Source: Nanobdellota archaeon (GTDB taxonomy: Archaea; Nanobdellota; Nanobdellia; Pacearchaeales; GW2011-AR1). Taken from it: DNA of 6,422 nt. This document shows, in pieces, positions 1-5,830 of the stretch. The notes below the pieces were generated by a model that had not been told where the DNA came from, ran no database searches, and saw only the letters and a list, made by a program, of their open reading frames with translations. Within the stretch, counting starts at the first letter, position 1; every line of letters starts with the position of its first letter. The translations under genes were made by a program, and so were the position numbers. The stretch covers positions 1 to 6,422 of the forward strand of contig JADFNI010000044.1 of assembly GCA_022563455.1 (NCBI GenBank), given 5' to 3'.

Positions 1-1
1 T

Positions 2-745
2 GCTAGCAGATATGCAACTTACACTGGGAATCTTATTTACATGATCGTTTTGTTTTTTCCAGGGGTTGTTTGGAGTTATTTTAAGAAGAAAAGATTGACG
101 TTGCTTATGGTATTGCCTTCAGTTGTTCTTCTTATTGGGATATTTTCCCTTCAGACCTTTGCTTTTAGGTATGCTTACTTTGCTGTTTTTCCACTGGTTT
201 TGTACTTTTCTTTATTGATGTCATATCTTTATGAAAAATATGGTAAAATAATATTGGTTGTTATTGCTGTGTTACTAATATTTCCGTCAAACCTAATATT
301 CCCCCATACTTCTGTTAATATCTTAAAGCCAATTGATTATTCACTTTATGATCCTTCTGCTCCAACGACAGACTATAAGGCGTTGCCTGAGGAATTGCTT
401 TTGGAACTTCGGAATCCGGATAATACTTTGATTAGTTATTTTTCCTCAGACGTCGAATGGAATATTAGAAAGCCGGATTTTGTTTTGCCGTTTTCACTTG
501 ATGGGCGGGGGAGTGATCAGGTTTCCTATAATAATACTGATGGTGACAATGTGGATAGATATTCTGGTGCTCCTATTCTGGATATGCTAGATATGACTCT
601 TGAGGAAGATTATTATCTTATTGTTGATAGATTTTCTTCTAGTAAACTGAAAGCTAAGCAACGAGAGTTTCTTGGTGAATTAACTGAAGGTTGCGAGGTT
701 TCCTACGAGAGTTTCGACCTGAAGATTTACGAATGTTTTGAATAG
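2..745 (+). CDS. GT-C family glycosyltransferase (PMT_2/dolichyl-phosphate-sugar type), C-terminal part only
   Basis: The frame is open from base 2, upstream of the first ATG at 41, so this is the 3' part of a larger gene cut by the window edge; 247 residues are visible. The first ~95 residues hold about four hydrophobic membrane segments, one beginning with the FRYAYFAVFPL motif that resembles the last conserved R-Y membrane segment of PMT_2-like glycosyltransferases. After them comes a soluble ~150-residue tail (TTDYKALPEEL, then NPDNTLISYF, then DYYLIVDRF) of the extracytoplasmic kind found at the end of many archaeal GT-C enzymes. Such enzymes move a sugar from a polyprenyl-phosphate donor to a lipid or protein outside the membrane. 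The catalytic N-terminal half (acidic D-E loop) is outside the window, so activity cannot be judged. The last membrane segment resembles that of the protein at 4309-5829, suggesting paralogy. The stop is TAG at 743-745. Confidence 0.6.
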   Translation, partial: ASRYATYTGNLIYMIVLFFPGVVWSYFKKKRLTLLMVLPSVVLLIGIFSLQTFAFRYAYFAVFPLVLYFSLLMSYLYEKYGKIILVVIAVLLIFPSNLIFPHTSVNILKPIDYSLYDPSAPTTDYKALPEELLLELRNPDNTLISYFSSDVEWNIRKPDFVLPFSLDGRGSDQVSYNNTDGDNVDRYSGAPILDMLDMTLEEDYYLIVDRFSSSKLKAKQREFLGELTEGCEVSYESFDLKIYECFE

Positions 746-761
746 TGTGTAATGAAACATG

Positions 762-776
762 ATAAACCTTTTAAAG
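762..776 (+). promoter_or_regulatory. Archaeal TATA-box promoter of the first PEFG protein
   Basis: ATAAACCTTTTAAAG lies in the 51-base gap after the glycosyltransferase. The first T of CCTTTTAAA (769) is 28 bases before ATG 797, the spacing expected for a leaderless archaeal transcript. The same 14-base core ATAAACCTTTTAAA stands at exactly the same distance before the next gene's ATG, which strongly supports it as a promoter rather than chance AT-richness. Confidence 0.65.
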
Positions 777-796
777 TTAGAAATTGTTTAGGTTTT

Positions 797-1231
797 ATGA
801 GAAAACAGATGTTAATGACGTCAGCCTTGATGGTATTAGTTCTCATGAGTTTTACGCTTGTTAGTGCTAAGACAACTGTTACTGGAGTAATTTTGGATCC
901 CTCTTTTAATTTTTTGGCAGATGCAAATGTTAATGTTTCATGTAATACAAATGTTTTGCAAACTACAAGTTTTAGTGATGGAGTTTATGCAGTTGAATAT
1001 TTTGAGAAGGACTGCAAGACTGGAGACACCGTTAATGTGACTGCAATTAGCGATGATGGGACCTTATTTGGAACAGGTGCTGGAATTGTTCATGATAAGA
1101 AGGATGGTGAGGGTACAACTGTAAACGTTGCAACCGTACTTGTTATCTTAATTCCAGAATTCGGATTCATCCTTGGAACTTTAACACTTCTTAGTGCTAT
1201 TGGAATATTCTTTGTTGTTCGAAGGGATTAG
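797..1231 (+). CDS. Small exported surface protein with PEFG-type archaeosortase sorting signal (copy 1)
   Basis: A 144-residue protein in three parts. Residues 1-24 are a signal peptide (MRKQ, a hydrophobic run, SFTLVSA, likely cut before Lys25). Residues ~25-105 form a small domain that resembles carboxypeptidase-regulatory/CnaB-like Ig folds (TGVILDP, then TSFSDGVYAVEYF, then GDTVNVTA), with two cysteines (49, 73) able to form a disulfide and sequons at N46 and N80. Residues 120-144 are a sorting signal: IPEFG, a membrane helix, then VVRRD. It is likely cleaved and processed by the archaeosortase two genes downstream. Start: ATG 797 is preferred to the in-frame ATG 752 because MRKQ aligns with the paralogue's first residues and the TATA box lies between the two ATGs. 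Odd feature: the eight residues before PEFG (ATVLVILI) are hydrophobic rather than the polar spacer usual in such substrates. The family of the middle domain is a weak call. Confidence 0.8.
   Translation: MRKQMLMTSALMVLVLMSFTLVSAKTTVTGVILDPSFNFLADANVNVSCNTNVLQTTSFSDGVYAVEYFEKDCKTGDTVNVTAISDDGTLFGTGAGIVHDKKDGEGTTVNVATVLVILIPEFGFILGTLTLLSAIGIFFVVRRD
1154..1228 (+). other. PEFG-CTERM-like sorting signal, copy 1
   Basis: This encodes residues 120-144: PEFG, about 17 hydrophobic residues (ending IGIFFVV), then RRD and the stop. Short motif, membrane helix and basic cluster is the tripartite plan of archaeosortase/exosortase substrates; PEFG resembles the signal described in Thaumarchaeota and the PEF-CTERM of methanogens. 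The proline-to-C-terminus length (25 residues) is identical in copy 2. Confidence 0.75.
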
Positions 1232-1239
1232 TCTTCGAA
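1218..1239 (+). other. Perfect 7-bp inverted repeat spanning a stop codon
   Basis: TTCGAAG (1218-1224) and CTTCGAA (1233-1239) form a perfect 7-bp stem around an 8-base loop that contains the TAG stop of the first PEFG gene; a G-U pair (1225/1232) could add one more. No T-run follows, so it is not a classical terminator. It may mark an mRNA 3' end or processing site, or be coincidence helped by the palindromic TTCGAA core. The left arm is conserved in copy 2, but the right arm is not. Confidence 0.35.
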
Positions 1240-1249
1240 ATTAATCACA

Positions 1250-1264
1250 ATAAACCTTTTAAAT
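1250..1264 (+). promoter_or_regulatory. Archaeal TATA-box promoter of the second PEFG protein
   Basis: ATAAACCTTTTAAAT is identical over 14 bases to the element before copy 1. The first T of the TTTTAAA run (1257) is again exactly 28 bases before the start codon (1285), indicating a leaderless transcript. Similarity extends upstream: 1239-1263 matches 751-775 at 21 of 25 positions. The two substrates are probably co-regulated by the same sequence but transcribed from separate starts. Confidence 0.65.
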
Positions 1265-1284
1265 GGAATAATTTTAGAATTACT

Positions 1285-1779
1285 ATGAGAAAACAAGTAT
1301 TATTGATGTATGGCCTGATTGCTCTTGTTGTTATGAGCTTTTCGCTTGTTAGTGCTAATAGTGGATCTTCATCACCGCATGGATCTATATGGACAACTAC
1401 TAGCTTATGTGGGGAAGAGTCTCAAGATGTTAATCATTATAATCTTAATGAATCTGTTTACATAAATGGTGAGAATTTCGAAGAAGGAAGTTATGATTGG
1501 ACTGTTTCGGGCCTCGGAGGATCTAAGAAGTCTAGAGCATCATGTGATCCTTTCGATACTGTCGCTACAGGGACTTATAGTGTAAATTCTAGCGGAGACT
1601 TTTGTTTTGAAGCTTACACTGTAGCATTGGACGACTGTGGAGAATATAGAGTTAAGTTTGATAATAAGAAGGATAATTTTAGAGTAAATACTGAAGTTGT
1701 TCCGGAGTTTGGAACTATTATTGGAATGTTGACAATTCTTAGTGCTGCTGGAATTTTCTTTGTTGTTCGAAGAGAATAA
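1285..1779 (+). CDS. Small exported surface protein with PEFG-type archaeosortase sorting signal (copy 2)
   Basis: A 164-residue protein with the same plan as copy 1. Residues 1-24 are a signal peptide (MRKQ to SFSLVSA, cut before Asn25). The mature domain, residues ~25-135, looks like a small beta-sandwich (LNESVYINGENF, then GSYDWTVSG, then GTYSVNSSGDFCFEAY, then DCGEYRVKF). Four cysteines (42, 87, 107, 118) could form two disulfides, and there are sequons at N55 and N101. Residues 140-164 are the sorting signal, VPEFG, membrane helix, VVRRE. The signal peptide and sorting signal are closely similar to copy 1, while the middle domains do not visibly align, so the ends were kept and the centre diverged or was swapped. 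Archaeosortase processing is inferred from family knowledge and from the archaeosortase gene starting 29 bases downstream. No enzymatic motif is visible; a structural surface role is likely. Confidence 0.8.
   Translation: MRKQVLLMYGLIALVVMSFSLVSANSGSSSPHGSIWTTTSLCGEESQDVNHYNLNESVYINGENFEEGSYDWTVSGLGGSKKSRASCDPFDTVATGTYSVNSSGDFCFEAYTVALDDCGEYRVKFDNKKDNFRVNTEVVPEFGTIIGMLTILSAAGIFFVVRRE
1702..1776 (+). other. PEFG-CTERM-like sorting signal, copy 2
   Basis: This encodes residues 140-164: PEFG, a hydrophobic helix with the shared LSA and GIFFVVRR elements, and a final Glu. Compared with copy 1, the last nine residues differ only in the terminal acidic residue (Glu for Asp). At DNA level, a 17-base stretch (TTCTTTGTTGTTCGAAG) is identical between the copies. 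Confidence 0.75.
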
Positions 1780-1787
1780 TTTAAATA
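1780..1787 (+). promoter_or_regulatory. Archaeal TATA box of the archaeosortase gene
   Basis: TTTAAATA begins on the base after the TAA stop (1777-1779) of the second PEFG protein and lies 29 bases before ATG 1809, matching the leaderless spacing of the two upstream genes. It argues against the TTG at 1797 as start, since that would lie upstream of the expected transcription start. Confidence 0.6.
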
Positions 1788-1791
1788 TGTC

Positions 1792-1798
1792 TTTTTTT
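1792..1798 (+). terminator. T7 tract after the second PEFG gene, possible archaeal terminator
   Basis: Seven T residues lie 13 bases after the stop codon of copy 2. Archaeal RNA polymerase stops at such T-rich tracts without needing a hairpin. It falls between the archaeosortase TATA box and its ATG, so it could separate the two transcripts. Equally it could be simple AT-rich sequence. Confidence 0.3.
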
Positions 1799-1808
1799 GT
1801 TAGATTTC

Positions 1809-2762
1809 ATGGCTAGTAAACTTTCTAAGGGATTTCGGGAACTTTTGATTAAGAGTGGAGTTTTTGTTGTTTTGTTTGTGTTGATTCAAATTATTACTGC
1901 AGGGATTGTTGCAGATACAACGCTTCCTGGAGATTTGAAGTTTTTGGCGCTTGATGATATTGCTGAGGCTGCGCTTTTTATGTTAGTTATTTTTATTGGG
2001 TTTAATCGAGAGAAGATATTGAAGGTAAAAAGTTATTCTGGAGAGTATGGGATTAGAATAATGTCTTTTGTGTTGATGATGCTTGGGTTTGTAGGGTATT
2101 TTAAGTATAAATTTTTCTTGGTTAATAATCTTGAACTCGCTTCGAAATATATTTATCTTTTCACTTTTATTGAATATCTGTTCCTTTTTATAATTCTATT
2201 TCTTTTGGCTGTTGTTGTCTTTGGGTTTAGATTTTGCCAAGATTTTTCTAAGGAGCATAAGAAATGGATTTTCTATGTTTTGGTTGGGACTGGGGTCGTT
2301 TATTTTTTGATAAAGCAATTTCAGAATTTATGGATTCCAATTAGTAGATTTGTAGGGGATGCGGTTAATTATTTTTTGAATTTTGCAGGGACTTCTAATA
2401 TTTATTATATTTTTGAGCTTCCAGTTATTTCTTTTGAGGGTTTTGTCGTTGGGATTGCGAAGACTTGTTCAGGGATTGATTCTGTTTTGTTGTTTACTGG
2501 GCTTTATTTGGGGATAATGGCCTGGGATTGGGCTGTTCTTGATAAGAGGAAGGCTCTTATGATGTATTTTGTGGGAGTTTTGGGGGCGTTTGTGCTTAAT
2601 ATAATCCGAATTTCTGCCCTGGTAATGCTTGGGGCATATGTATCAAGAGATTTTGCGTTGGGTGTATTTCATACAAATGCTTCGTCTTTACTGTTTATAA
2701 TTTACTTTGGGATTTTCTGGAAGTATACCTATAAGTGGATGAAGATAAAGGAGAAGAAATAG
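1809..2762 (+). CDS. Archaeosortase/exosortase-family membrane protease-transpeptidase
   Basis: A 317-residue integral membrane protein with about eight hydrophobic segments. The C-terminal ~110 residues carry the three signature residues of the exosortase/archaeosortase superfamily: Cys220 in AKTCSGIDS, Arg267 in LNIIRISAL, and His288 in GVFHTNASS, each at or near the edge of a membrane segment. The family recognises a short motif-helix-basic tail on exported proteins, cuts at the motif and is thought to transfer the protein to another anchor. Two PEFG-signal proteins lie immediately upstream, so their processing is the natural assignment. The first ~170 residues are a less characteristic extension of about five membrane segments, making it longer than a minimal exosortase core. 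Start: ATG 1809 fits the TATA box; the in-frame TTG at 1797 would add only four residues. I cannot assign it to a named archaeosortase subfamily. The stop is TAG at 2760-2762. Confidence 0.87.
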   Translation: MASKLSKGFRELLIKSGVFVVLFVLIQIITAGIVADTTLPGDLKFLALDDIAEAALFMLVIFIGFNREKILKVKSYSGEYGIRIMSFVLMMLGFVGYFKYKFFLVNNLELASKYIYLFTFIEYLFLFIILFLLAVVVFGFRFCQDFSKEHKKWIFYVLVGTGVVYFLIKQFQNLWIPISRFVGDAVNYFLNFAGTSNIYYIFELPVISFEGFVVGIAKTCSGIDSVLLFTGLYLGIMAWDWAVLDKRKALMMYFVGVLGAFVLNIIRISALVMLGAYVSRDFALGVFHTNASSLLFIIYFGIFWKYTYKWMKIKEKK

Positions 2763-2789
2763 TGTAGATAGAAATAGATAAAGAGATAG

Positions 2790-2798
2790 CCTTAAATA
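2790..2798 (+). promoter_or_regulatory. TATA box of the 492-residue exoprotein gene
   Basis: CCTTAAATA lies in the 66-base gap after the archaeosortase. Transcription would start near 2818-2822, giving a leader of only about 10 bases before ATG 2829. The in-frame GTG at 2799 directly abuts the box and would be upstream of the transcript, so it is unlikely to be the start. Three AGATA repeats lie just upstream. Confidence 0.5.
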
Positions 2799-2828
2799 GT
2801 GATTTTATCCTTTTTGAAGGGTAACAGA

Positions 2829-4307
2829 ATGGAAAGTTTTATGGATAAATTCAGGAATGGAATGAAGGCTTTTGGTGCTAATGTTAGGGAAGTTTTGGGG
2901 AAGACTAGGAAGACTCTAACTATAAAAAAGGCTCTAAAAGTTGAACATTATGTTATTTTTGGGGTATATGCAATGGTTTTCTTAGTTGCAGGGTATTTTT
3001 TATTGATAAATTCAAATTCGAACCTATTGCCTGAGAGTTTTTCTACTTATGAAATTTCTGCATCAGATACATTGATCGGAAGCAATCTTCGAAGTTTATA
3101 TTTGGATGATGTTGACGTTATGAGTGGTGAATTGGATATAGGGAATGGATCTGCGAGGTTGATTGTTTCTGAGAAGCCTTTTAATTTTGTGTTTAATCCT
3201 AAGAGGAAGGTGCCTGAAAATACGACAGCAGAGATAACACTTTCATTTTATAGTCCTAGTACTGAGGTTTATCTTAATGGGGAGTTGATAATTCCGGATT
3301 TGGATGGTTTTATTAAAGTTGTGGAGTTTGAAAATGAAGAGGTTTGGGTTCGGAGTAATTTGGTGATTGGCGAGGGTGAGGAATATTTTGATGGGGGGAA
3401 TGCTAGGGAGTTTGTTTATGCTAATTTTCCTGGGAGAAATATTTATGCTTTTGGGGATATTGATGGAGGGGTGCCTGTTGTGACTGATTATGAGGCAATT
3501 GAGACTAGGATTGATACTAGGTTTAGAGATAATCTTAAACTTGCGGTTTATGTTGAAGGGGATTTGGAGATTAGTTTTGTGAAACAAGATTTGAATATGT
3601 ATATTGGAAAAGATGAGTATACAGTGGAGGTTATGAATCTTCGAGGAGATGTTTATTTTAGAGAGGTTTATGGGGATGATGGAGATAAGTGGGATAGCGA
3701 AGATGAAGTAGGTGGACAGGAATTCATGATTAATGTTGAGAACTTAGAGAGGAATATTTATTATGTGGTGTTTACTAGAGATGAGAATAATAAAGCTTCG
3801 GATTCTTATGTTAAGAATATTAAGATTAATTCTAATAAGGATTTGATTATTGGAAAGTCCTTGCCGATGGATGCTTTTGACTTTTATATGGAAGTTACTT
3901 CTCCTCAAGAGGTTGGATTTAAGTATTGGTGGACAAGGAGGACTCAGGAAATAAAAATTAGTGGGAATGTTTCAAAGATAATCGACTTGGATGAAAGTTG
4001 GTTGAATGAGTTATATGAACAAAACCTAACTAGGGGGGAATATAATTTTGAGATTGATAATGGTATGGTATGGGTTTATGCTAAAGTAATTTCACCTACA
4101 AAAGAGAATTGGTTTTATTTTCCAAAAGAAGAAGATAAAAGATTGATTAATTCTGAGATATTACTTATTGATAAAGCTAAACTTGAAATTAGTGGAGATA
4201 TGATTATTTACACTGGGATGATCAATATTGAAGATGGGAGTAAGATTAAAATTCAGGTTCTTGATAAATTGGAAACTTATTTTAAAGAAATAAAGTTGGT
4301 TTTATAA
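2829..4307 (+). CDS. Membrane-anchored, strand-rich exoprotein of unknown function
   Basis: I do not recognise this 492-residue protein. Residues 1-40 are basic and would face the cytoplasm. Residues ~41-60 (YVIFGVYAMV and following) form a single membrane anchor. The remaining ~430 residues are predicted outside; they are polar, acidic and rich in alternating beta-strand pattern, with segments such as AEITLSFYS then TEVYLNGELI that suggest jelly-roll or Ig-like sandwiches, though this is only by eye. No cysteine occurs, and sequons are at N106, N131, N380 and N399. It has no PEFG signal, so it is not itself an archaeosortase substrate. Position between the archaeosortase and a glycosyltransferase gene, whose ATG begins one base after this stop, suggests a role in surface assembly or in holding glycosylation or sorting partners. 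Start ATG 2829 is chosen from the TATA position; GTG 2799 would add ten residues. Coding strand is markedly G-rich and C-poor. Confidence 0.75.
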   Translation: MESFMDKFRNGMKAFGANVREVLGKTRKTLTIKKALKVEHYVIFGVYAMVFLVAGYFLLINSNSNLLPESFSTYEISASDTLIGSNLRSLYLDDVDVMSGELDIGNGSARLIVSEKPFNFVFNPKRKVPENTTAEITLSFYSPSTEVYLNGELIIPDLDGFIKVVEFENEEVWVRSNLVIGEGEEYFDGGNAREFVYANFPGRNIYAFGDIDGGVPVVTDYEAIETRIDTRFRDNLKLAVYVEGDLEISFVKQDLNMYIGKDEYTVEVMNLRGDVYFREVYGDDGDKWDSEDEVGGQEFMINVENLERNIYYVVFTRDENNKASDSYVKNIKINSNKDLIIGKSLPMDAFDFYMEVTSPQEVGFKYWWTRRTQEIKISGNVSKIIDLDESWLNELYEQNLTRGEYNFEIDNGMVWVYAKVISPTKENWFYFPKEEDKRLINSEILLIDKAKLEISGDMIIYTGMINIEDGSKIKIQVLDKLETYFKEIKLVL

Positions 4308-4308
4308 C

Positions 4309-5829
4309 ATGGGGATGAAATTGCCTTCGATAAATTATTTTAAAATTCTTCATCATCTTACTATTGGACTGGATTTTTTGTTTGCTTTCTTATTGCTATT
4401 TAATTATCTTAACCCACTATCTGAATTCTGGAATCTAACTTATATTTTCTTCTTTGTTTTAATTGTTAATACTATATTCTTCGCTTACAAAATAAACAAG
4501 ATTCATGAAGATAAAAGAGAAAATTCTTTAATTGTTTATTACATTAATCACCTCTTTTGCTTATCTCTAATGATAATCGTCCTTAATCAATTCTTAGAAA
4601 AACGGTTTATAATAGATATTATGCTTGAATTTTCTGTTTTGTGTATTTCTCTAGGATTTCTTTCGTTCTATGCTCATAAGAATAAAATTGAAAAAGAGAT
4701 TGAAAATAAGAAAGTTAGCGAGGGAGAAGCGGAGAAAAAGAGGTTTGAGGAGTTTAATTCTAAGTTTCCTAGAATTTCTAAAATTTGGGGATTAAGGGGA
4801 TTTGTAAGGTGGATGTATAAGGAAGGTTGGGGATATAGTGTTGGTTTGATTTTAATTATTGTTTGGGGATTTGTTTTGAGGATTTGGAATATAGGTAATA
4901 TTTATTATAATGTTGATGAATCTATTTCTGGTCTTGCTGTTGAGGGATTTTTAGGAAATCTTGTTCCAGTAATGCCCTCAGGATTTATATACTTCCGAGA
5001 AATCTTAAGTACTATCTTCTTATCTGTATTGCCTTATTTATTTGGCTTAAATGAACTCTCAATGAGGTTGACAACGATTCTATTTGGTATTGGAACAATT
5101 TATTTAGTATATCTTTTCTCAAAAACTATTTTTAATAAGGATATAGCTATTATATCTTCTCTGATTCTCTCTATAAGCAGTATTGAGATAGCTTTTTCAA
5201 GATGGTTTAGAATGTATGCCCTTTTACAATTCTTCTCAATTTTATGTATTTATTTTATTTTTAAATATTATGGAGATAGAAAAAAGTCTTCTATTGTTTT
5301 TGCTTTTATATCCCTTATAGTAGCTTTTCTTGTGCATAGAAGCGGCATTATCTTATTGTTATTGTTTTTACCTTTCTTAATTGAACAGTTTAAAAAACTA
5401 AAACCTCTATGGAAATTTTTGAGCTGGGTCTTGCTGTTAATTATTACTATAGCTCTTAAGAGTTTTTTATTTGAGATATATGATAAATATATTTTTGGAT
5501 TTGGAGGATACGCCGTCTCTGAACTGTTCGCAGGAGTTTTTAATTCATATTCCTTGTTAATTCAACATATGGGGCCTATCTTTTTAATAATTCTAATGGT
5601 AACTGGTCTAACGATGATATTATTTTATAAAGGACGTGCGAGAAAGTATCTCTTTTTTGTAGCGCTTTTTATTATACCCCTCATAATAGATATAGTAATC
5701 TTTTCACAAGGATTTAATTATCGTGTAAGATATGTCGTTTTCTTAATTCCATTCTTTGTATCAATTTTCTCCTATGGAACCTACTTTCTTTTTAGAAAAA
5801 TTATTAGCCCAATTTACAGAAGCACATAA
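4309..5829 (+). CDS. GT-C family membrane glycosyltransferase (PMT_2-like) with extra N-terminal membrane domain
   Basis: A 506-residue protein with about a dozen membrane segments. Residues ~10-122 hold four segments not typical of the GT-C core. Residues ~123-170 are a charged cytoplasmic linker (KNKIEKEIENKK and following). The core begins near residue 175, with Asp203-Glu204 in YYNVDESISG, matching the acidic first extracytoplasmic loop of PMT/ArnT-type enzymes, and SRWFRMYALLQ at 297-307, matching the family's conserved arginine/tyrosine segment. Such enzymes use polyprenyl-phosphate sugars and act outside the membrane. The chain ends a dozen residues after the last membrane segment (YRVRYVVFLIPFF), whereas the related protein at the window start continues with a ~150-residue soluble tail. 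Start is ATG 4309 (ATG 4315 is also possible). The 1-base gap from the previous stop indicates co-transcription and translational coupling. The acceptor is unknown; the neighbouring surface proteins are candidates. Confidence 0.75.
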   Translation: MGMKLPSINYFKILHHLTIGLDFLFAFLLLFNYLNPLSEFWNLTYIFFFVLIVNTIFFAYKINKIHEDKRENSLIVYYINHLFCLSLMIIVLNQFLEKRFIIDIMLEFSVLCISLGFLSFYAHKNKIEKEIENKKVSEGEAEKKRFEEFNSKFPRISKIWGLRGFVRWMYKEGWGYSVGLILIIVWGFVLRIWNIGNIYYNVDESISGLAVEGFLGNLVPVMPSGFIYFREILSTIFLSVLPYLFGLNELSMRLTTILFGIGTIYLVYLFSKTIFNKDIAIISSLILSISSIEIAFSRWFRMYALLQFFSILCIYFIFKYYGDRKKSSIVFAFISLIVAFLVHRSGIILLLLFLPFLIEQFKKLKPLWKFLSWVLLLIITIALKSFLFEIYDKYIFGFGGYAVSELFAGVFNSYSLLIQHMGPIFLIILMVTGLTMILFYKGRARKYLFFVALFIIPLIIDIVIFSQGFNYRVRYVVFLIPFFVSIFSYGTYFLFRKIISPIYRST

Positions 5830-5830
5830 C

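Noticed and set aside
752..796. Longer N-terminus of the first PEFG protein starting at ATG 752
   Set aside because: The TATA box at 769-775 lies downstream of this ATG, the extra 15 residues are polar and would precede the signal peptide, and MRKQ at 797 aligns with the paralogue's start.
1232..1284. Possible small RNA gene in the gap between the two PEFG genes
   Set aside because: The gap is only 53 bases and is accounted for by the hairpin arm, the promoter and the leaderless start; no tRNA-like or other RNA fold is visible.
1797..1808. TTG start at 1797 for the archaeosortase
   Set aside because: It lies within about 17 bases of the TATA box, upstream of the expected transcription start; ATG 1809 has the same spacing as the two upstream genes.
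2799..2828. GTG start at 2799 for the 492-residue protein
   Set aside because: It directly follows the TATA box (2790-2798), so it would not be in the transcript; ATG 2829 fits.
3243..3587. Minus-strand 114-residue open frame inside the 492-residue protein gene
   Set aside because: It is a shadow: the C-poor, G/T-rich coding strand lowers stop codons on the opposite strand. The translation is Asn/Ile/Lys/Pro/Ser-biased low-complexity sequence with no motif, and the plus-strand gene is continuous here.
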